Below, in pieces: positions 18,801 to 28,780 of a DNA stretch of 64,000 nt (position 1 is the first letter of the stretch; each line of letters begins with the position of its first letter). The position numbers and the translations under genes were made by a program. The notes beneath the pieces were generated by a model. The model had not been told where the DNA came from, made no database searches, and worked only from the letters and a program-made list of their open reading frames with translations. The stretch is from NCBI GenBank assembly GCA_949316235.1, contig OX438749.1, forward strand, positions 8,636,914 to 8,700,913, written 5' to 3'. Origin of the DNA: Oegoconia quadripuncta. Its lineage: Eukaryota > Arthropoda > Insecta > Lepidoptera > Autostichidae.

Positions 18801-20942
18801 TTGACATAAACTATAGGAATAAATACCAGAATAAGGCTGAACATTGACACCCCATTCCTCTGGTTTGAGCCTGTAAGCTTCTAATGATCGCTTCTGTGCC
18901 AGAATTTCTATTTCATCTATGAATTCATTGCCTCCATAATACCTGAAAGAGATGTAATTTTTTTTTTAATTCGGTTATATCTTGAAGTGATTATGATTTT
19001 TCTTCTGGGTTTAGTACCTATACTAAAATGTTTTATTTCATTTTGTAATTCCTTTCTTCAAGTAGACAAACAGTTGCAATAAATTTTCTGTGTTCAGTAA
19101 GTACCAAATGGTGAAATTGCACAATACATATAGAATCACTATGGTGTCTGTTCTTCTGGCACAGGTTGTTTTCATTTGTAAATGATAAGATTAACAGAAA
19201 AGCAATTTTATATTGACAAGCAATTCTAATTTAATTTCAATATTCTTGTCATTTTACAAATGAATTTGGTCTATAATTTGTTTGGAGACTCGAGTTTATG
19301 CAGGACCTTTAAGCACAAAATGAGCATTGCCTGAGTGGGACTCGTATTTGGCTAGTTTTTGGTTACACAATGTAGCACTACCATGAAATGTTATCATTAC
19401 ATTTCAGATACTGTTCCACTGATACAACAATTGCTTATTATAACTACAGAACAATGATTGTAAACATCCCAGTTTTCAAACATAGCATAAATAGGAAGTA
19501 TCATTTCAGTGCCGAATTGCCGGTTGTGAGAAAAATATTGGGATGGATTTGTTAGCAGGCATAGTTGGTATACCTAATTAAATTATATTGTTTTCATGTA
19601 TATGATGTATGTTATAATCCATATTAATTAGGTGTATAAAATTCGGATTTTTTGGTAGACACAAAAACACAACAATTTAAGTAGCTCAGAAAGAAGGATT
19701 CTGCATCGTCAAAGTCAAAATATTCTTTATTTTGTATACAGGGTACACTTAAAATAGTGAGATTTTACACTTAAGCTGCCGTTTGTGCAAAAGGCGATTT
19801 TCCCCTGAGAAGAACAAGCAAGAAACTCACTGGACACCCCTTTTTAAAAAAGGTAATTATATTACAAAAGGAACAATGTTTCATTCTTAATAGTAAAATG
19901 GTCTATTAGGTATGAGAATATTTTATAAGTTACTTAGTTCATGTTTTATAGTATCTTTAAATTTATTAAAAGATTTTGGGTCGCAGTGTAGCCTGTATTA
20001 AGAGAAACCTTAATGAATAAGCCCTTTGAATTACTGATTTTGCAGATTTGGCTTATGTGACTATGTGACTTCTCTACATAACTATTTTTCCTAAATGATG
20101 AGATATCTTTGAAATACATATTTAAAAAAAATATGTGGGTAGGTATTTAATCTGACCTTTGGTGGGGCATGCCCTCAGAATATTTGTTGTGTAGGCAGGA
20201 GCTGAGACACTGCAGTACAGGCAAGGATGTGAAGTTCTCTGATGCAATCATCTCCAGACCTTCCTCTTGGCGTTTCTTTTCCTTCTTGATGATATCGAAC
20301 AATTCTGGGTCGGTGTCCCAAAGGTTACCATGCAGCATTTGACTACTCATTGTTGATGTAGTCTGTATGTATCTTACTGGAAATATTCTCTGAAAGAGTA
20401 TGTTAGTGGTTTTAATGATATTCAGTTTAATACACGCCTTAACTTTTTAATGTACAAATAAGGACTGATCTCATAAATAATGGTTCCTTCCATAGTAATC
20501 ACAGAAACATTGACCTCATACTGATATAGGAGATAACGCAATCACAAACAAAAGTTGGTTCTTGTTCATTACGTATTTTAGTTTATCATTATCAATAACA
20601 AATATTCAGCTGCTGCATTCGGATGTGCGTCACATCTATCCCATCATACATAGAAGTACATTGATCCTAGTAATATAAAATATTACTTACATAAATATTT
20701 CTGACGGTGTTCACGTCAAACAGCTATTCTATCATATGAAATAAAACTAACCTCGACAGAGTGTATTTACGACACTACGGTAACAATGATAGGTAACAAA
20801 GCATGCCGGTTACAGTTAAACTTACGTTAAGGTGGATTTTCCCTTGAATCTTCTGTAACGGATAATTCAAATTTTCTGGTGAAAATCTGCGTATTCTCCG
20901 CGATACATCGTAGAAACAGGTTTGTAATAATTTATTACTCAT
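12612..20942 (-). CDS. Shmt: Serine hydroxymethyltransferase, eight coding exons, probable mitochondrial and cytosolic forms
   Basis: The enzyme is PLP-dependent. It converts serine and tetrahydrofolate to glycine and 5,10-methylene-tetrahydrofolate. Coding exons on the minus strand are 20942-20826, 20389-20157, 18942-18827, 18112-17952, 16653-16458, 15255-14984, 13688-13469 and 12850-12612. All seven introns begin GT and end AG, and all phases fit, giving 1554 nt (517 residues). Landmarks are [69 protein letters not shown] with PLP lysine K293, QGGPHNN, and [13 protein letters not shown]. The first 52 residues are Arg/Lys-rich and fit a mitochondrial leader. An internal ATG at 20350 would give a 465-residue cytosolic protein. 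Oddity: [12 protein letters not shown] stands where the usual family form is SEGYPG(Q/N)RYYGG. Introns hold several MITEs and a 97-bp array at the exon 7 donor. Confidence 0.95.
13010..13562 (-). repeat. 97-bp tandem array spanning the Shmt exon 7 / intron 7 boundary
   Basis: A TTGTCTCCTGG-like block recurs at exactly 97-bp steps (13016, 13113, 13210, 13307, 13404, 13501). The copy at 13466-13562 holds the last 94 bases of exon 7 plus the first bases of the donor. The other copies lie in intron 7, so each repeats the coding end of exon 7 and its 5' splice site. Boundary copies fall at 13468 (used), 13371, 13274, 13177 and 13080. The copies at 13371 and 13274 keep CGGTGAGT, 13177 has lost GT (CGATGAGT), and 13080 has TGTGAGT. 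Two sub-types alternate in most of the array, suggesting growth by 194-bp dimers. Confidence 0.92.
13469..13688 (-). CDS. Shmt: Shmt exon 7
   Basis: It encodes [34 protein letters not shown] and [20 protein letters not shown]. The donor is CTCG|GTGAGT. The last 94 bases and the donor are the first unit of the 97-bp array that continues into intron 7. Confidence 0.93.
14053..14837. mobile_element. Foldback element in Shmt intron 6
   Basis: Two arms of roughly 210 bp (about 14053-14265 and 14625-14837) are close inverted copies, with outer ends CAGTGTGGAAA. TATA lies next to both ends and may be the target duplication. The loop of about 350 bp has no ORF of note. In the pre-mRNA the arms could pair into a long hairpin. 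It is a non-autonomous DNA element; the family is unknown. Confidence 0.8.
14984..15255 (-). CDS. Shmt: Shmt exon 6: PLP-lysine exon
   Basis: It encodes [20 protein letters not shown], where the Lys forms the Schiff base with PLP, then [16 protein letters not shown], the loop [20 protein letters not shown], and EYQTQ. The acceptor is TTCAG and the donor is CAG|GTTTGT. It is 272 nt. Confidence 0.93.
15990..16160 (+). repeat. Dispersed repeat fragment in Shmt intron 5
   Basis: It contains TCTTCCCGTGGATGTC followed by AAGGCGACTAAGGGA. This block also occurs near 27355-27400 and 44068-44110, so the three belong to one dispersed repeat family. Confidence 0.55.
16458..16653 (-). CDS. Shmt: Shmt exon 5
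   Basis: It encodes [29 protein letters not shown] and [18 protein letters not shown]. The acceptor is TTTCTAAG and the donor is G|GTATGT. It is 196 nt. Confidence 0.93.
17460..17790 (+). mobile_element. SINE fragment split by a small foldback MITE, Shmt intron 4
   Basis: Flanks GGTAGGGCATTTTTAAATGT (about 17470-17490) and GTAGCAATGTTAATAGCATT (about 17645-17665) match consecutive parts of the SINE at 53988-54338. Between them lies a roughly 120-bp foldback (about 17510-17630) with GCGTAGATCTGCG near one end and GGAGATCTCTGCTTGAG near the other. The same MITE occurs alone at 21825-21940. The MITE inserted into an existing SINE copy. Confidence 0.6.
17952..18112 (-). CDS. Shmt: Shmt exon 4
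   Basis: It encodes [20 protein letters not shown], then [14 protein letters not shown] and [14 protein letters not shown]. The acceptor is ATTACAG and the donor is AAG|GTGAAT. It is 161 nt. Confidence 0.93.
18636..18779. mobile_element. MITE with TGGTGTCGATTCGG-type terminal repeats, Shmt intron 3
   Basis: The 144-bp element has inverted ends of about 37 bp (left TGATGTCGATTCGGATGTAC, right its near-perfect complement). The same termini bound the 1.27-kb element at 40614-41883, so this may be its short deletion derivative. No clear target duplication is visible. Confidence 0.8.
18827..18942 (-). CDS. Shmt: Shmt exon 3
   Basis: It encodes [19 protein letters not shown] through [10 protein letters not shown]. 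The acceptor is TCTCTTTCAG and the donor is G|GTATTT. It is 116 nt and the phase fits on both sides. Confidence 0.92.
19705..19870 (-). repeat. Dispersed repeat in Shmt intron 2
   Basis: The sequence AAGTCAAAATATTCTTTATT, followed farther on by AACAAGCAAGAAACTCACTG, resembles a LINE 3'-end block common in Lepidoptera, recalled from general knowledge of the group. There is no second copy in this window to confirm it. Confidence 0.35.
20157..20389 (-). CDS. Shmt: Shmt exon 2, includes internal ATG for cytosolic form
   Basis: The acceptor CTTTCAG ends at 20390. Thirteen codons ([13 protein letters not shown]) precede the internal ATG at 20350, which begins [14 protein letters not shown]. Exon 2 continues through MIASENFTS and [10 protein letters not shown], and the donor follows at 20156. 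An alternative acceptor two bases downstream would put the leader out of frame. Confidence 0.88.
20826..20942 (-). CDS. Shmt: Shmt exon 1: mitochondrial leader
   Basis: There are 39 codons from the ATG at 20942 to donor AAC|GTAAGT. The peptide contains SRRIRRFS and has few acidic residues, as expected of a matrix-targeting presequence. Its phase-0 end joins the acceptor at 20390 in frame. The frame upstream opens only with a GTG, so this ATG is the likely start. Confidence 0.75.
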
Positions 20943-21580
20943 TTTATTGTATTTGTAGATCACTATTGTTTCAGTTATAGAACAAAGTAAGATTTTATTT
21001 GCGTAAAATATGAGTTAATTATCAGTACAGATAACCCATTATGAACTCTACCGGCCGGTCGGCCGAGCAGTATGTTTTTGACGTTTGTAGTTTTTTTTTG
21101 AAGCCCAGCCCAGTGGTTAAGTGCACGGCGCGGAGTACTTACTGTACGACCACGTACATGTGGGTAATAATGACACGCGCTCGTCGTCGTCGGGCTCGTA
21201 TTCGAATAACTCGATAAAATTTTTATTGATTCAATGCAAGCAATGAATTTGTTTTTGTCCAGTGATAAGTAGGCCGATCTATGATGTAAGAGTTAAGTGT
21301 TGCCAGGCGATTAAACTGTGAATATAAGACGTACCTAATCAATATAAGACGTACCTAATCAAAAAAATGCGATTGTCTGATGTTTTTTGAATTTAACTGC
21401 CGCCATGTAGGTATTTAATGTCTAATACAATAGTCTTGGCAACAAGGTAACGATTTTGTGCAAAATGTATGTAACTGTATATATCTCATCATCATAAGTA
21501 TTTAAGTTTATTTACCGGCTTCAAAAAGGAGGACGTTTACAATTCGGACGTTTATACTTATATTTATTGTATATTATTTT
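20943..21580. other. Region upstream of Shmt; no gene seen
   Basis: This should hold the Shmt promoter and 5' leader. I see no convincing TATA box, but there are CG-containing segments at about 21050-21200 (GGCCGGTCGGCCGA, CGTCGTCGTCGGGCTCG), as often seen at broad housekeeping promoters. TATAAGACGTACCTAATCAA is tandemly doubled at about 21320-21360. Confidence 0.35.
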
Positions 21581-21725
21581 GAGCGTATCTAGTAACTAAC
21601 TTTAATTTACAAAAAGAATCCCCCGAGTCGAGTTTCTTTACCTTCGCTTTTGACGTTAACTTCGAGATTTGGAGCTCGATTCGGGGGATTCTTTTTGTAA
21701 ATTAAAGTTATTTACTAGATACTCT
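21581..21725. mobile_element. 145-bp palindromic MITE
   Basis: The arms 21581-21632 and 21674-21725 are about 52 bp each and nearly perfect inverted copies, with GAGCGTATCTAGTAA at the outer left and its near complement at the outer right. The 41-bp loop has no coding content. Confidence 0.8.
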
Positions 21726-21824
21726 CAAATTAGTCTCAGTGAAATTTTATTAAAATCAGTTCAGTATTTTTTTTAAATTATGGTAAACAGCAGAATTGAA
21801 ATAGCAGTTTCATTTCAGAATATT

Positions 21825-21940
21825 ACTCAAGCGTAGATCTGCGCTTGAATATAGTTAGAAAAAGATGCCACCATTCAAGTCATATAACGCTGTCCTCAGG
21901 CGGAAATCTCTGCTTGAGCAACATTTTGTAATACGGTCCC
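21825..21940. mobile_element. Small foldback MITE
   Basis: It is a second copy of the element at about 17510-17630, sharing TATAGTTAGAAAAAGATGCC and the CAAGCGTAGATCTGCGCTTG end. Each end is itself a small hairpin. Confidence 0.65.
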
Positions 21941-24009
21941 TAAGGCCCTCTATAGGGCTTACGTGGGAGTTAGTTAGGATTAAGGTTACAACCTTAATCG
22001 TATTAACACATACATGTGTTAGTGCACAGACTAATAAACACGTAATATGCAAATATTTATCTATCTGTCTATTTAACAGTCCGCCAGCTCTTTATTCTCC
22101 CCTCTTTCACACACCTTGCGGCCACACTTTGTTTTCGAGTGCCGAAATAACTAGGTTAATAAGTACATAGGTACCCATCAAGTACTACGTATATTTCTGT
22201 GTTAGTTACTTTTAGAAGAATGTTGCAACTGTAGAACTTTGTCTGTAATGGGTTACGTTTAGGTACAACTTTTAGAACTTTAATAAGTGCATTAAGCATG
22301 TTACGCGATATCTTGAGCTTGTGAATCGCTTTAAACGATTTGTTTTAATTAAAAGACTTTTCCTGAGTTCACAGAAGATTAATGTTGCACTCCGGCTATC
22401 TAGTCACTTGAAGTCGATTGTAATTTATTTGTTTTAATTAACTTGATGCCGTTGTAAGGTACATGCGGTGTTAACCTTCATGTGTTTGTTACATTTGTCC
22501 CTAATCTGTACGTGTATATTTTTTGTTACATATCGGCGTAAACAGTAACTGGTGAAGTATGAACAAAATAATAATAACAGTACCACCTAAAATTAGTTAA
22601 ACAACCGACTTCAATAAGTTTCCATATTCTATAGAATATGGACCCTATAGGGTGTAATAAAATTAACCCGACAAACTTTAACAATTGCACGTACATGACA
22701 ATAAAATAATATATTCATTAAAAAAACGGGCCTTAAAAATTTTGTTTCCGAATAAAAAAATTAATTGTAAGTGCAAATGAAAATACAAATAAACAGACTT
22801 ACTTGATTTCATGATAGAAATGAGTGGAAGAGTTTGGGGGAGGCCTTTGCCCAGCAGTGGGACACGATAGGCTAATTAAAAAAAAATAAAAAAACTTGAT
22901 TTCGATTGTACCTTATTTTATCAATGAGAAAAAACGTTCATATGGAAGACGCCAAAGGGGGTGGCGGGGCACAGGGCGCAACCAATAATCACAGCAAGTT
23001 GCGGCGGGGCGCCTTTCGGCGTCTTCAAAGTTACCGCGGCGCGTGTTTGTGTGTTGTGGCAAAGTATTTAGAACGCGCGGCCATTAAGGTCCAACTCACA
23101 AAATTTACATTTCTAAATTTAATTTTTTGAATAAAATCTGTTAACTTTAATGTTAATTTTATTTTTTTCATAATAGGTACATCCTATACATACACTCTGC
23201 AACGTTTGTCGGGTTAATTTTGGTAGACCTTATATTCCGTAGTACATCATCAAATCTGAACCAAATTTGTGTGGGACCACTCTGGCAGTATACCCTTAAA
23301 GTATCATAACGGTTAACAATTGACGAAAAGATTGGTGCACAATGCACATACCTACATAAGAAAAAGACATACAGACGTACATAGAACCTTCTCCGTTTGG
23401 TTGGTTAAAAATTAATGGTACTGCTTAACTGCTGCGTTGAAAGGAAAGAATCCCTTGTAGCAGGGTTATTAATAATAATAACCTTGGGTATTGTAACATT
23501 TTTTATATCAACTTTTGTGCCGAGTTTTGAAAATACAGAAATATTCTTTTCAGATTATCAGCCAATTGATAAAATTTGTATGGAAAGATTTTTGTAAATG
23601 TGAGTTAATCATAAAAAAATGTCGTGAAAAGCTAACAGACAGAAAGACCGAGCTACTTTCGCATTTATAATAGTGTTGATAACCACACAACACTGTTTAT
23701 TTCCGTCTGTTTGCCAATGTTGACTATCACTGACTTCCTAAGGCTTATTTACCTGGACGCATAATTTATGAAGTATAACATCACATAAATATGCCGACGT
23801 AAAATCACCTTGTAATTATGTGGCACATGCAGTATAGTAAGTACCTATAGAGAGTATAGAAACTCGATCTGATGTGATAGGTTTACCCATAGAAAAATCT
23901 GACTAGGTACTCCCGTCCGTACGACATTTCCGAGAACTATTTATCGAAGCCCCACATAATTATAATGAAAATACCTCAAAATAAAACATGCATTAACTAT
24001 TTTTTTTTA
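21941..24009. other. Intergenic DNA between Shmt and the first lipase
   Basis: It is mostly AT-rich. At 22836-22872, GGGGGAGGCCTTTGCCCAGC is the inverse of the block at 48035-48075, a LINE 3'-end repeat. At 22940-23025 a GC-rich inverted pair (GAAGACGCCAAAGG and CCTTTCGGCGTCTTC) suggests a small hairpin element. No supported gene is seen. Confidence 0.45.
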
Positions 24010-25413
24010 TTATTTCCTGGAATCCAACAATTCAAGTAACCTCCGAAATATTAATCTTTTTACATCTTTCGCCCAAATAAAGTCCATGTGATTAAAATTT
24101 TCGTAGGGAACTTTATAAAACTCAACAACATTTTTCAAATTATCTTTCAAAATTTTAACATCGACGATGTTAGCTAACCAATCGCCATGGCTATAAAAAA
24201 TGGCCACTGGTGCAGTTATCCTTTCAACAGGATAAGCAGGTGGCGTCATTAAACCATAGATCTCAATGTTTTTCTTACCATAATCAAACCATTGAAATTT
24301 ATGAGACACTACACCTTGTCCGTAATGTACCAGTTGTTTTGATGCTGCGCCCGCCGGCATATGACCAAATAACACCGGTAAATTAGTAACGTTCACTTGT
24401 TCATAATCCAAACCACACAGAATAGACAGAATATTATTGCAAAAAATATCCGCGAGTTCCTGTTTTCCACAGAATGCATTGGTAAAAGTCTTTATTAATG
24501 CGTTACTCGGTAGAAATTCATATAATCCGACAGCTTTTGCTATATTATACAGTAATGGATTAATAGGAGATAAAAGTCTAATAAGTGGACTTTTTAAATG
24601 AGACATCCACGCCACGGCAGAGAGGGCTACCATCAATGAGATCTTCTCGTTGTACTCAGGTTTTTCGGAGCACATTACAAAGAAAGAGGTGGTACCCTGC
24701 GAGTGGCCCACGTACTTGAGTTGTGGTTGACCGGTGACTTGGAGCACGTAGTCAATCATAGCCGGTAAGTCGTAGCGCCCGATTTCATCCCAACTAAAGT
24801 CCCAGAACTTTGGGTCTTCTGGCGAAAGGTGTACATGTTTTCGGGAGTGTTTATTACCTCGTGCATTCCCCAGCCACACGTCATAGCCTTCAGAAGCTAG
24901 CAGGTAGCCTATTCCACTTTGTGGGCCAGCTGTTATCCAGTCATCAGCGCTACATAGTAAGCCGTGCATCAAAAATACTGCAGGTCCATTTCCTGTTATT
25001 CTATACATTGTTAGCATGTACCCATCACTTGTTTGTACTTCATGCCTTTCTGGTTTATATTCATATTTTTTTATGAGTTGCATAATATGTAAGTTGATGT
25101 CTTCATTGTGTTTTCCTGAGGAATATTGATCGATGACATTTCTTTCGATGTTTAATGGCAGGGCATTGATTAGCGGGGATACCTTATAATTGTAGTCTGT
25201 TACAAAGTTAAGTGCTTTTGAAATATCCTGACTATCTAAACTATCTATTTTTTGGACCACAGATTGATCTAAAATATTAAAATCGAATAAGGATTTTTGT
25301 ACGCTTATCAGTGATGAACCGTTTATGGCGTTATTTACACTTATATTAACACACCGAGTAAAATAACTTATTATAAAATTAAACGATATTATCAATTGAA
25401 TGGCCTTTGCCAT
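24010..25413 (-). CDS. Acid lipase (alpha/beta hydrolase, lysosomal acid/gastric lipase family)
   Basis: This is a single-exon gene of 467 residues from the ATG at 25413. A second ATG nine codons upstream (25440) is also possible. The N-terminus AKAIQLIISFNFIISYF looks like a signal peptide. After a 100-residue propeptide-like region comes the lipase N-terminal motif (DGYMLTMYRI), the oxyanion-loop region FLMHGLLCSADDW near 147-159, and WLGNARGN. The nucleophile is Ser238 in GHSQG, with Asp411 (HGDWLA) and His442 (FNHMDFIW) completing the Ser-Asp-His triad. Such enzymes cleave triacylglycerols or cholesteryl esters in lysosomes or the gut lumen; the substrate here is unknown. The nearest paralogue is at 29214-30659, same orientation, about 3.8 kb away. 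Confidence 0.93.
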   Translation of the reverse strand: MAKAIQLIISFNFIISYFTRCVNISVNNAINGSSLISVQKSLFDFNILDQSVVQKIDSLDSQDISKALNFVTDYNYKVSPLINALPLNIERNVIDQYSSGKHNEDINLHIMQLIKKYEYKPERHEVQTSDGYMLTMYRITGNGPAVFLMHGLLCSADDWITAGPQSGIGYLLASEGYDVWLGNARGNKHSRKHVHLSPEDPKFWDFSWDEIGRYDLPAMIDYVLQVTGQPQLKYVGHSQGTTSFFVMCSEKPEYNEKISLMVALSAVAWMSHLKSPLIRLLSPINPLLYNIAKAVGLYEFLPSNALIKTFTNAFCGKQELADIFCNNILSILCGLDYEQVNVTNLPVLFGHMPAGAASKQLVHYGQGVVSHKFQWFDYGKKNIEIYGLMTPPAYPVERITAPVAIFYSHGDWLANIVDVKILKDNLKNVVEFYKVPYENFNHMDFIWAKDVKRLIFRRLLELLDSRK

Positions 25414-25451
25414 GGTCAACTGATCATTACCGCAAATCATCAGCTTCGCTG

Positions 25452-25460
25452 TTTTATATA
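25452..25460 (-). promoter_or_regulatory. Candidate TATA box of the first lipase
   Basis: TATATAAAA on the minus strand lies 39 bases upstream of the 25413 ATG. A TCAGT initiator-like motif lies near 25421. The leader would be very short, so the pairing is tentative. Confidence 0.4.
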
Positions 25461-25479
25461 GACATTGTGTCGATAGCAA

Positions 25480-27266
25480 AACGAATTGTTAATAAATTTG
25501 TTGATTCATGTCCCCGTCGGTAGACTAAGTACGAGCATAGTAAAAAACAGAATGTTGAAGACTATTTTACATAGATGACTATTTTGTAAGATATACCATT
25601 AGGTATTCCAAAATTTTATAACACTCCCACACATTTACTGTGGTACTTACTGAATGGCTTTTAAGAGATATTAAAAACTTTAAAACTACGTTAGTCTCTA
25701 AAAAGTGAGACTGACTTGCGTTGACACATAAGATACTATTTTATATATAATGAATTATTGAAAATTACAACATTCAAATTAGTACTTCTTCTACAAGTAA
25801 TCAATGAAAAATTGACCATAATCTCACCTGTGTGGAAAGTAACGATGTGGGCGAAGATGGAGTCTGCGATTTAACTCGGTTCTTGAAGATCCCAAGATTA
25901 AAGAAGTTTGGAAGGACTGACACGGTAAGGCTTGTTTTGGCTGTTCGCATTAGGCATGAATGAAAATACAACCGGTATGTCAATGATATACAGGCGGAGA
26001 TGCTCACCACGCCTAGTAGTCCGAAAATGGAATGGCAATGTCATTGGCGGAGTCCTTGCATTGATCCTACGTATCTCCAAATTAAAAGCGATGAAAACCC
26101 CCGAGAAAACAAATGATTTATATCTAAATAGATCAAGAATTATATTTGAACGGTTTCATCTATTTCCTTAAAACATGGCTAAGAACCGCTCTCCGAATTT
26201 AATCATAAAAATAAAAAAAACATTACAATTTAGAAAACTCTCAAGAGACTATTATGTCATTGAAATATACCAAGAAACTGTGTGAAAAGCTAAATATGTT
26301 CGAAACAGCTTAACTGATTTTCATCAAACATGGCTAAGAACTTGTTCAAATAACTCATTCAAATCGGACCACGCACTACTGAGATACGTCCGGACAAAGA
26401 TTGAACTCACATACACACAGACACGCCCAACGCCATGCAAGAGATTCGTATCCTCAACCATAGACTTCCTGGGTGACGGATTTCTTCACCACTGGATTGT
26501 GCATTGGACTATCTCTCTACCTAGAGATTGAAACAGATCATTGATATGCAACTGAAAGAGAGTTGCGGAGAGAACTGAAGGCGGAGTGTGAGTTTTGTTT
26601 CGGCTTACTACCGTGTTCACGTTTATGTGACGATTTGTATGAAGAAATGTGCAGCGCCTCTAGCGGATAGTTTGCAAACCGATTTTTTTCATAGATACTT
26701 TTTGCGTAAACGCGAACGCGATGGTAAAGTTAAAAACGAGACAAAACTCGCACTTCGCAATCCTGGCCTGAATAGGCCAGATGAGCAGCCGTCGTTAACA
26801 ACCTGGATTGATCGTTCTTGCTTAAAAGGTCAGCATGCCAGACTTTGTCAAGAGCCTTAGAGATGTCTAGAGAAATGGCAAGTTCGCCATGCTTCTCAAT
26901 TGTTCAAAATACAAACTTTCGCGGCTGTAATATTAGTTAGAAATTGGATCGATATTGTGAGGCCACGTTAGCATTTTTAAATCGACTCTTTACTTAAGAA
27001 GGACGCTGCTGATTGAGCTAATATTGACACTCGTTTTCTACAATCTCACCTGGTGGAAATGTGCCGATACAGCCGAAAATGATGCAGGCGGTTCTAGTGA
27101 ATTAGGCAGTAACATCTCGGTCCATGTCCAGTGATTCGCATCTACTCGAAAATCTCATCTGTGTTTTTATTGTTGACATTTATCCATCATCAATGAAAAT
27201 GATCGTTAGGCAGTATTTCAAATGAACGACCTTCGATAAAAAGTTTTAAAATACGTATGAAGGTAG
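25480..27266. other. Intergenic DNA with repeat fragments
   Basis: Positions 26050-26440 hold a block (CATGGCTAAGAA; GTGAAAAGCTAAATAT) that recurs at 30950-31160. Positions 27045-27130 (AATCTCACCTGGTGGAAATG) and 25820-25920 look like LINE-derived fragments of a type common in Lepidoptera. The small ORFs at 25801-26171 overlap each other on both strands and look like repeat coding shadows. No host gene is supported. Confidence 0.4.
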
Positions 27267-27781
27267 TACAGTCGGCAACACAATTAATTAATTAATTAAA
27301 ATAAAATTATGTAGGAGAAAGTCTAAAGTTAAATTAAGTTAGAATAGAACCAATCCGTCTTTTCCCGTGGGTGTCGTGAAAGGCGACTAAGGGATTTTCC
27401 ACCAAAAAACACCGATAGTATTGCACGTTTCCCCTCACCCCTTGTCGTGTGTGCATTTATGTTGATTCAATCATTAATATTTTAATATTTGGAATACCCA
27501 AATACTATTGTTTGGAATATCTCTGGCCACCGCCCATTTGGGATAAAGGTCCAGACATTAATATATTTGATTTAAAAGTTGGTAAAAAAAAAATATTATC
27601 GGCACATATCAAGTGATAGATAAATTTCAGTTATGTATATTATATACTTAACTGAAATTTATCTATCACATAATATGTGCTGATCAAGATGTAAGGAAAA
27701 TATAACAAAATCCAACCAAGATCCTCCAAACAATATCATAAAAATTAAGCCTACTACCTTAATTTTGTTGCCGACTGTACG
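27267..27781. mobile_element. MITE-like element with ACAGTCGGCAACA ends and an inner palindrome
   Basis: The left end TACAGTCGGCAACACAATTAA is mirrored at the right end (TTAATTTTGTTGCCGACTGTA). Inside, 27598-27684 is a nearly perfect hairpin centred on TATGTATATTATATAC. Internal blocks (GAAAGGCGACTAAGGGA; ATAGTATTGCACGTTTCCC) recur at 43970-44310. Confidence 0.7.
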
Positions 27782-27974
27782 TACTATTTCAATTTTTAGC
27801 ACGTGTCGCTGCTCACCTAAATGTCACAGGCACCAGTCAGGACGTAAGTATTGCACTATTTTGTAGATATGCTTTCTGTAGATATTAAATGTTTTTACCT
27901 GACTACGTAGGTCAAAGCCGATGCAATGAAGACGCTAAATTATAAATATCTCCGACTGCACGAAAATCAGTTTA

Positions 27975-28385
27975 TACAGAGTGAAATATAATTCGTGTAA
28001 TTCCTGTTAACAAGTGACTCCATTCCTGCCCTTAGATTACGTAACTTCATCGGTATCGTTATCGATTACGTTGACCAATAAGAATCCGTCAAATTGCCGA
28101 GCGAGTGATGAACCAACCAATCACATGTCAGAACGTAATCGATAACGATAACGATGAAATTATGTAATAGAACCCCTGATTACAAACAACTTTCCACTGG
28201 GAGTTATAGCTGAATTCAGCCAAAAATTGTTGGACTTCCATACTAAACGTGGTTTCAGAATGTTAGGGTAATTGAAAATTTTTTGATCGAATTCAACTAT
28301 GGTTCCTTAGGGAAAGTTGTTCGTAATCAGGAGTGGCGTAACCAGTTAACGGGAATTATACGAATTCAAATTCATCCTGTATAAC
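27975..28385. mobile_element. Compound foldback MITE
   Basis: The outer ends TACAGAGTGAAAT and ATTCATCCTGTA are inverted, with ATTCGTGTAATTCC matched on the far side. Two further inverted pairs are nested inside: CGTTATCGATTACG near 28055-28145, and ACAAACAACTTTCC near 28183 with GGGAAAGTTGTTCG near 28311. A shorter relative is at 52008-52240 and an end fragment at 51170-51222. Confidence 0.75.
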
Positions 28386-28583
28386 AAAGGACAAACAGTA
28401 TAGCGATCTTTGTTACAGCTAAGTAGTTTACGATAATAATAATAAGCGATCCATTTAAAACATGTAGTTTATAACTTTGTACCTATTTAAAATGGCTATG
28501 GAACCCTACTGCGCGTGGCCCGACACGTACTTGTGCGGTTTGATTTATTCATTTTATTTAAGTACCTACTAATTTTGAGTTAG

Positions 28584-28741
28584 TTATTCCGTCCAGTGGC
28601 GCTCATTGGATAAATTAAGATTTCTTTTTAAATACAGTATAAATCAAAAATATTGCTCTGATTTCAAAAAGCCTTTAAGGCTATTTAGGTATTATTTATA
28701 ATTAGCTTTATCCAATTAGCGGGCGCCACTGGACGGAATAA
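28584..28741. mobile_element. 158-bp MITE
   Basis: The ends TTATTCCGTCCAGTGGCGCT and its inverted partner (AGCGGGCGCCACTGGACGGA then ATAA) give about 30-bp terminal inverted repeats. The interior is AT-rich and non-coding. Confidence 0.78.
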
Positions 28742-28780
28742 ACCCTCTTAAGTAATGCATGTAAAATCTACATACATCTA

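Noticed and set aside
22906..23130. 74-codon ORF MYLILSMRKN
   Set aside because: It crosses a small GC-rich hairpin element and has no recognisable domain.
25414..25479. Longer N-terminus for the first lipase (to 25479)
   Set aside because: The first codon there is TTG, not ATG, and the extension crosses the candidate TATA box.
25801..26171. Small ORFs on both strands (for example RTTRRGEHLRLY)
   Set aside because: They overlap each other antisense and sit among repeat fragments. Most likely they are relics of an element.
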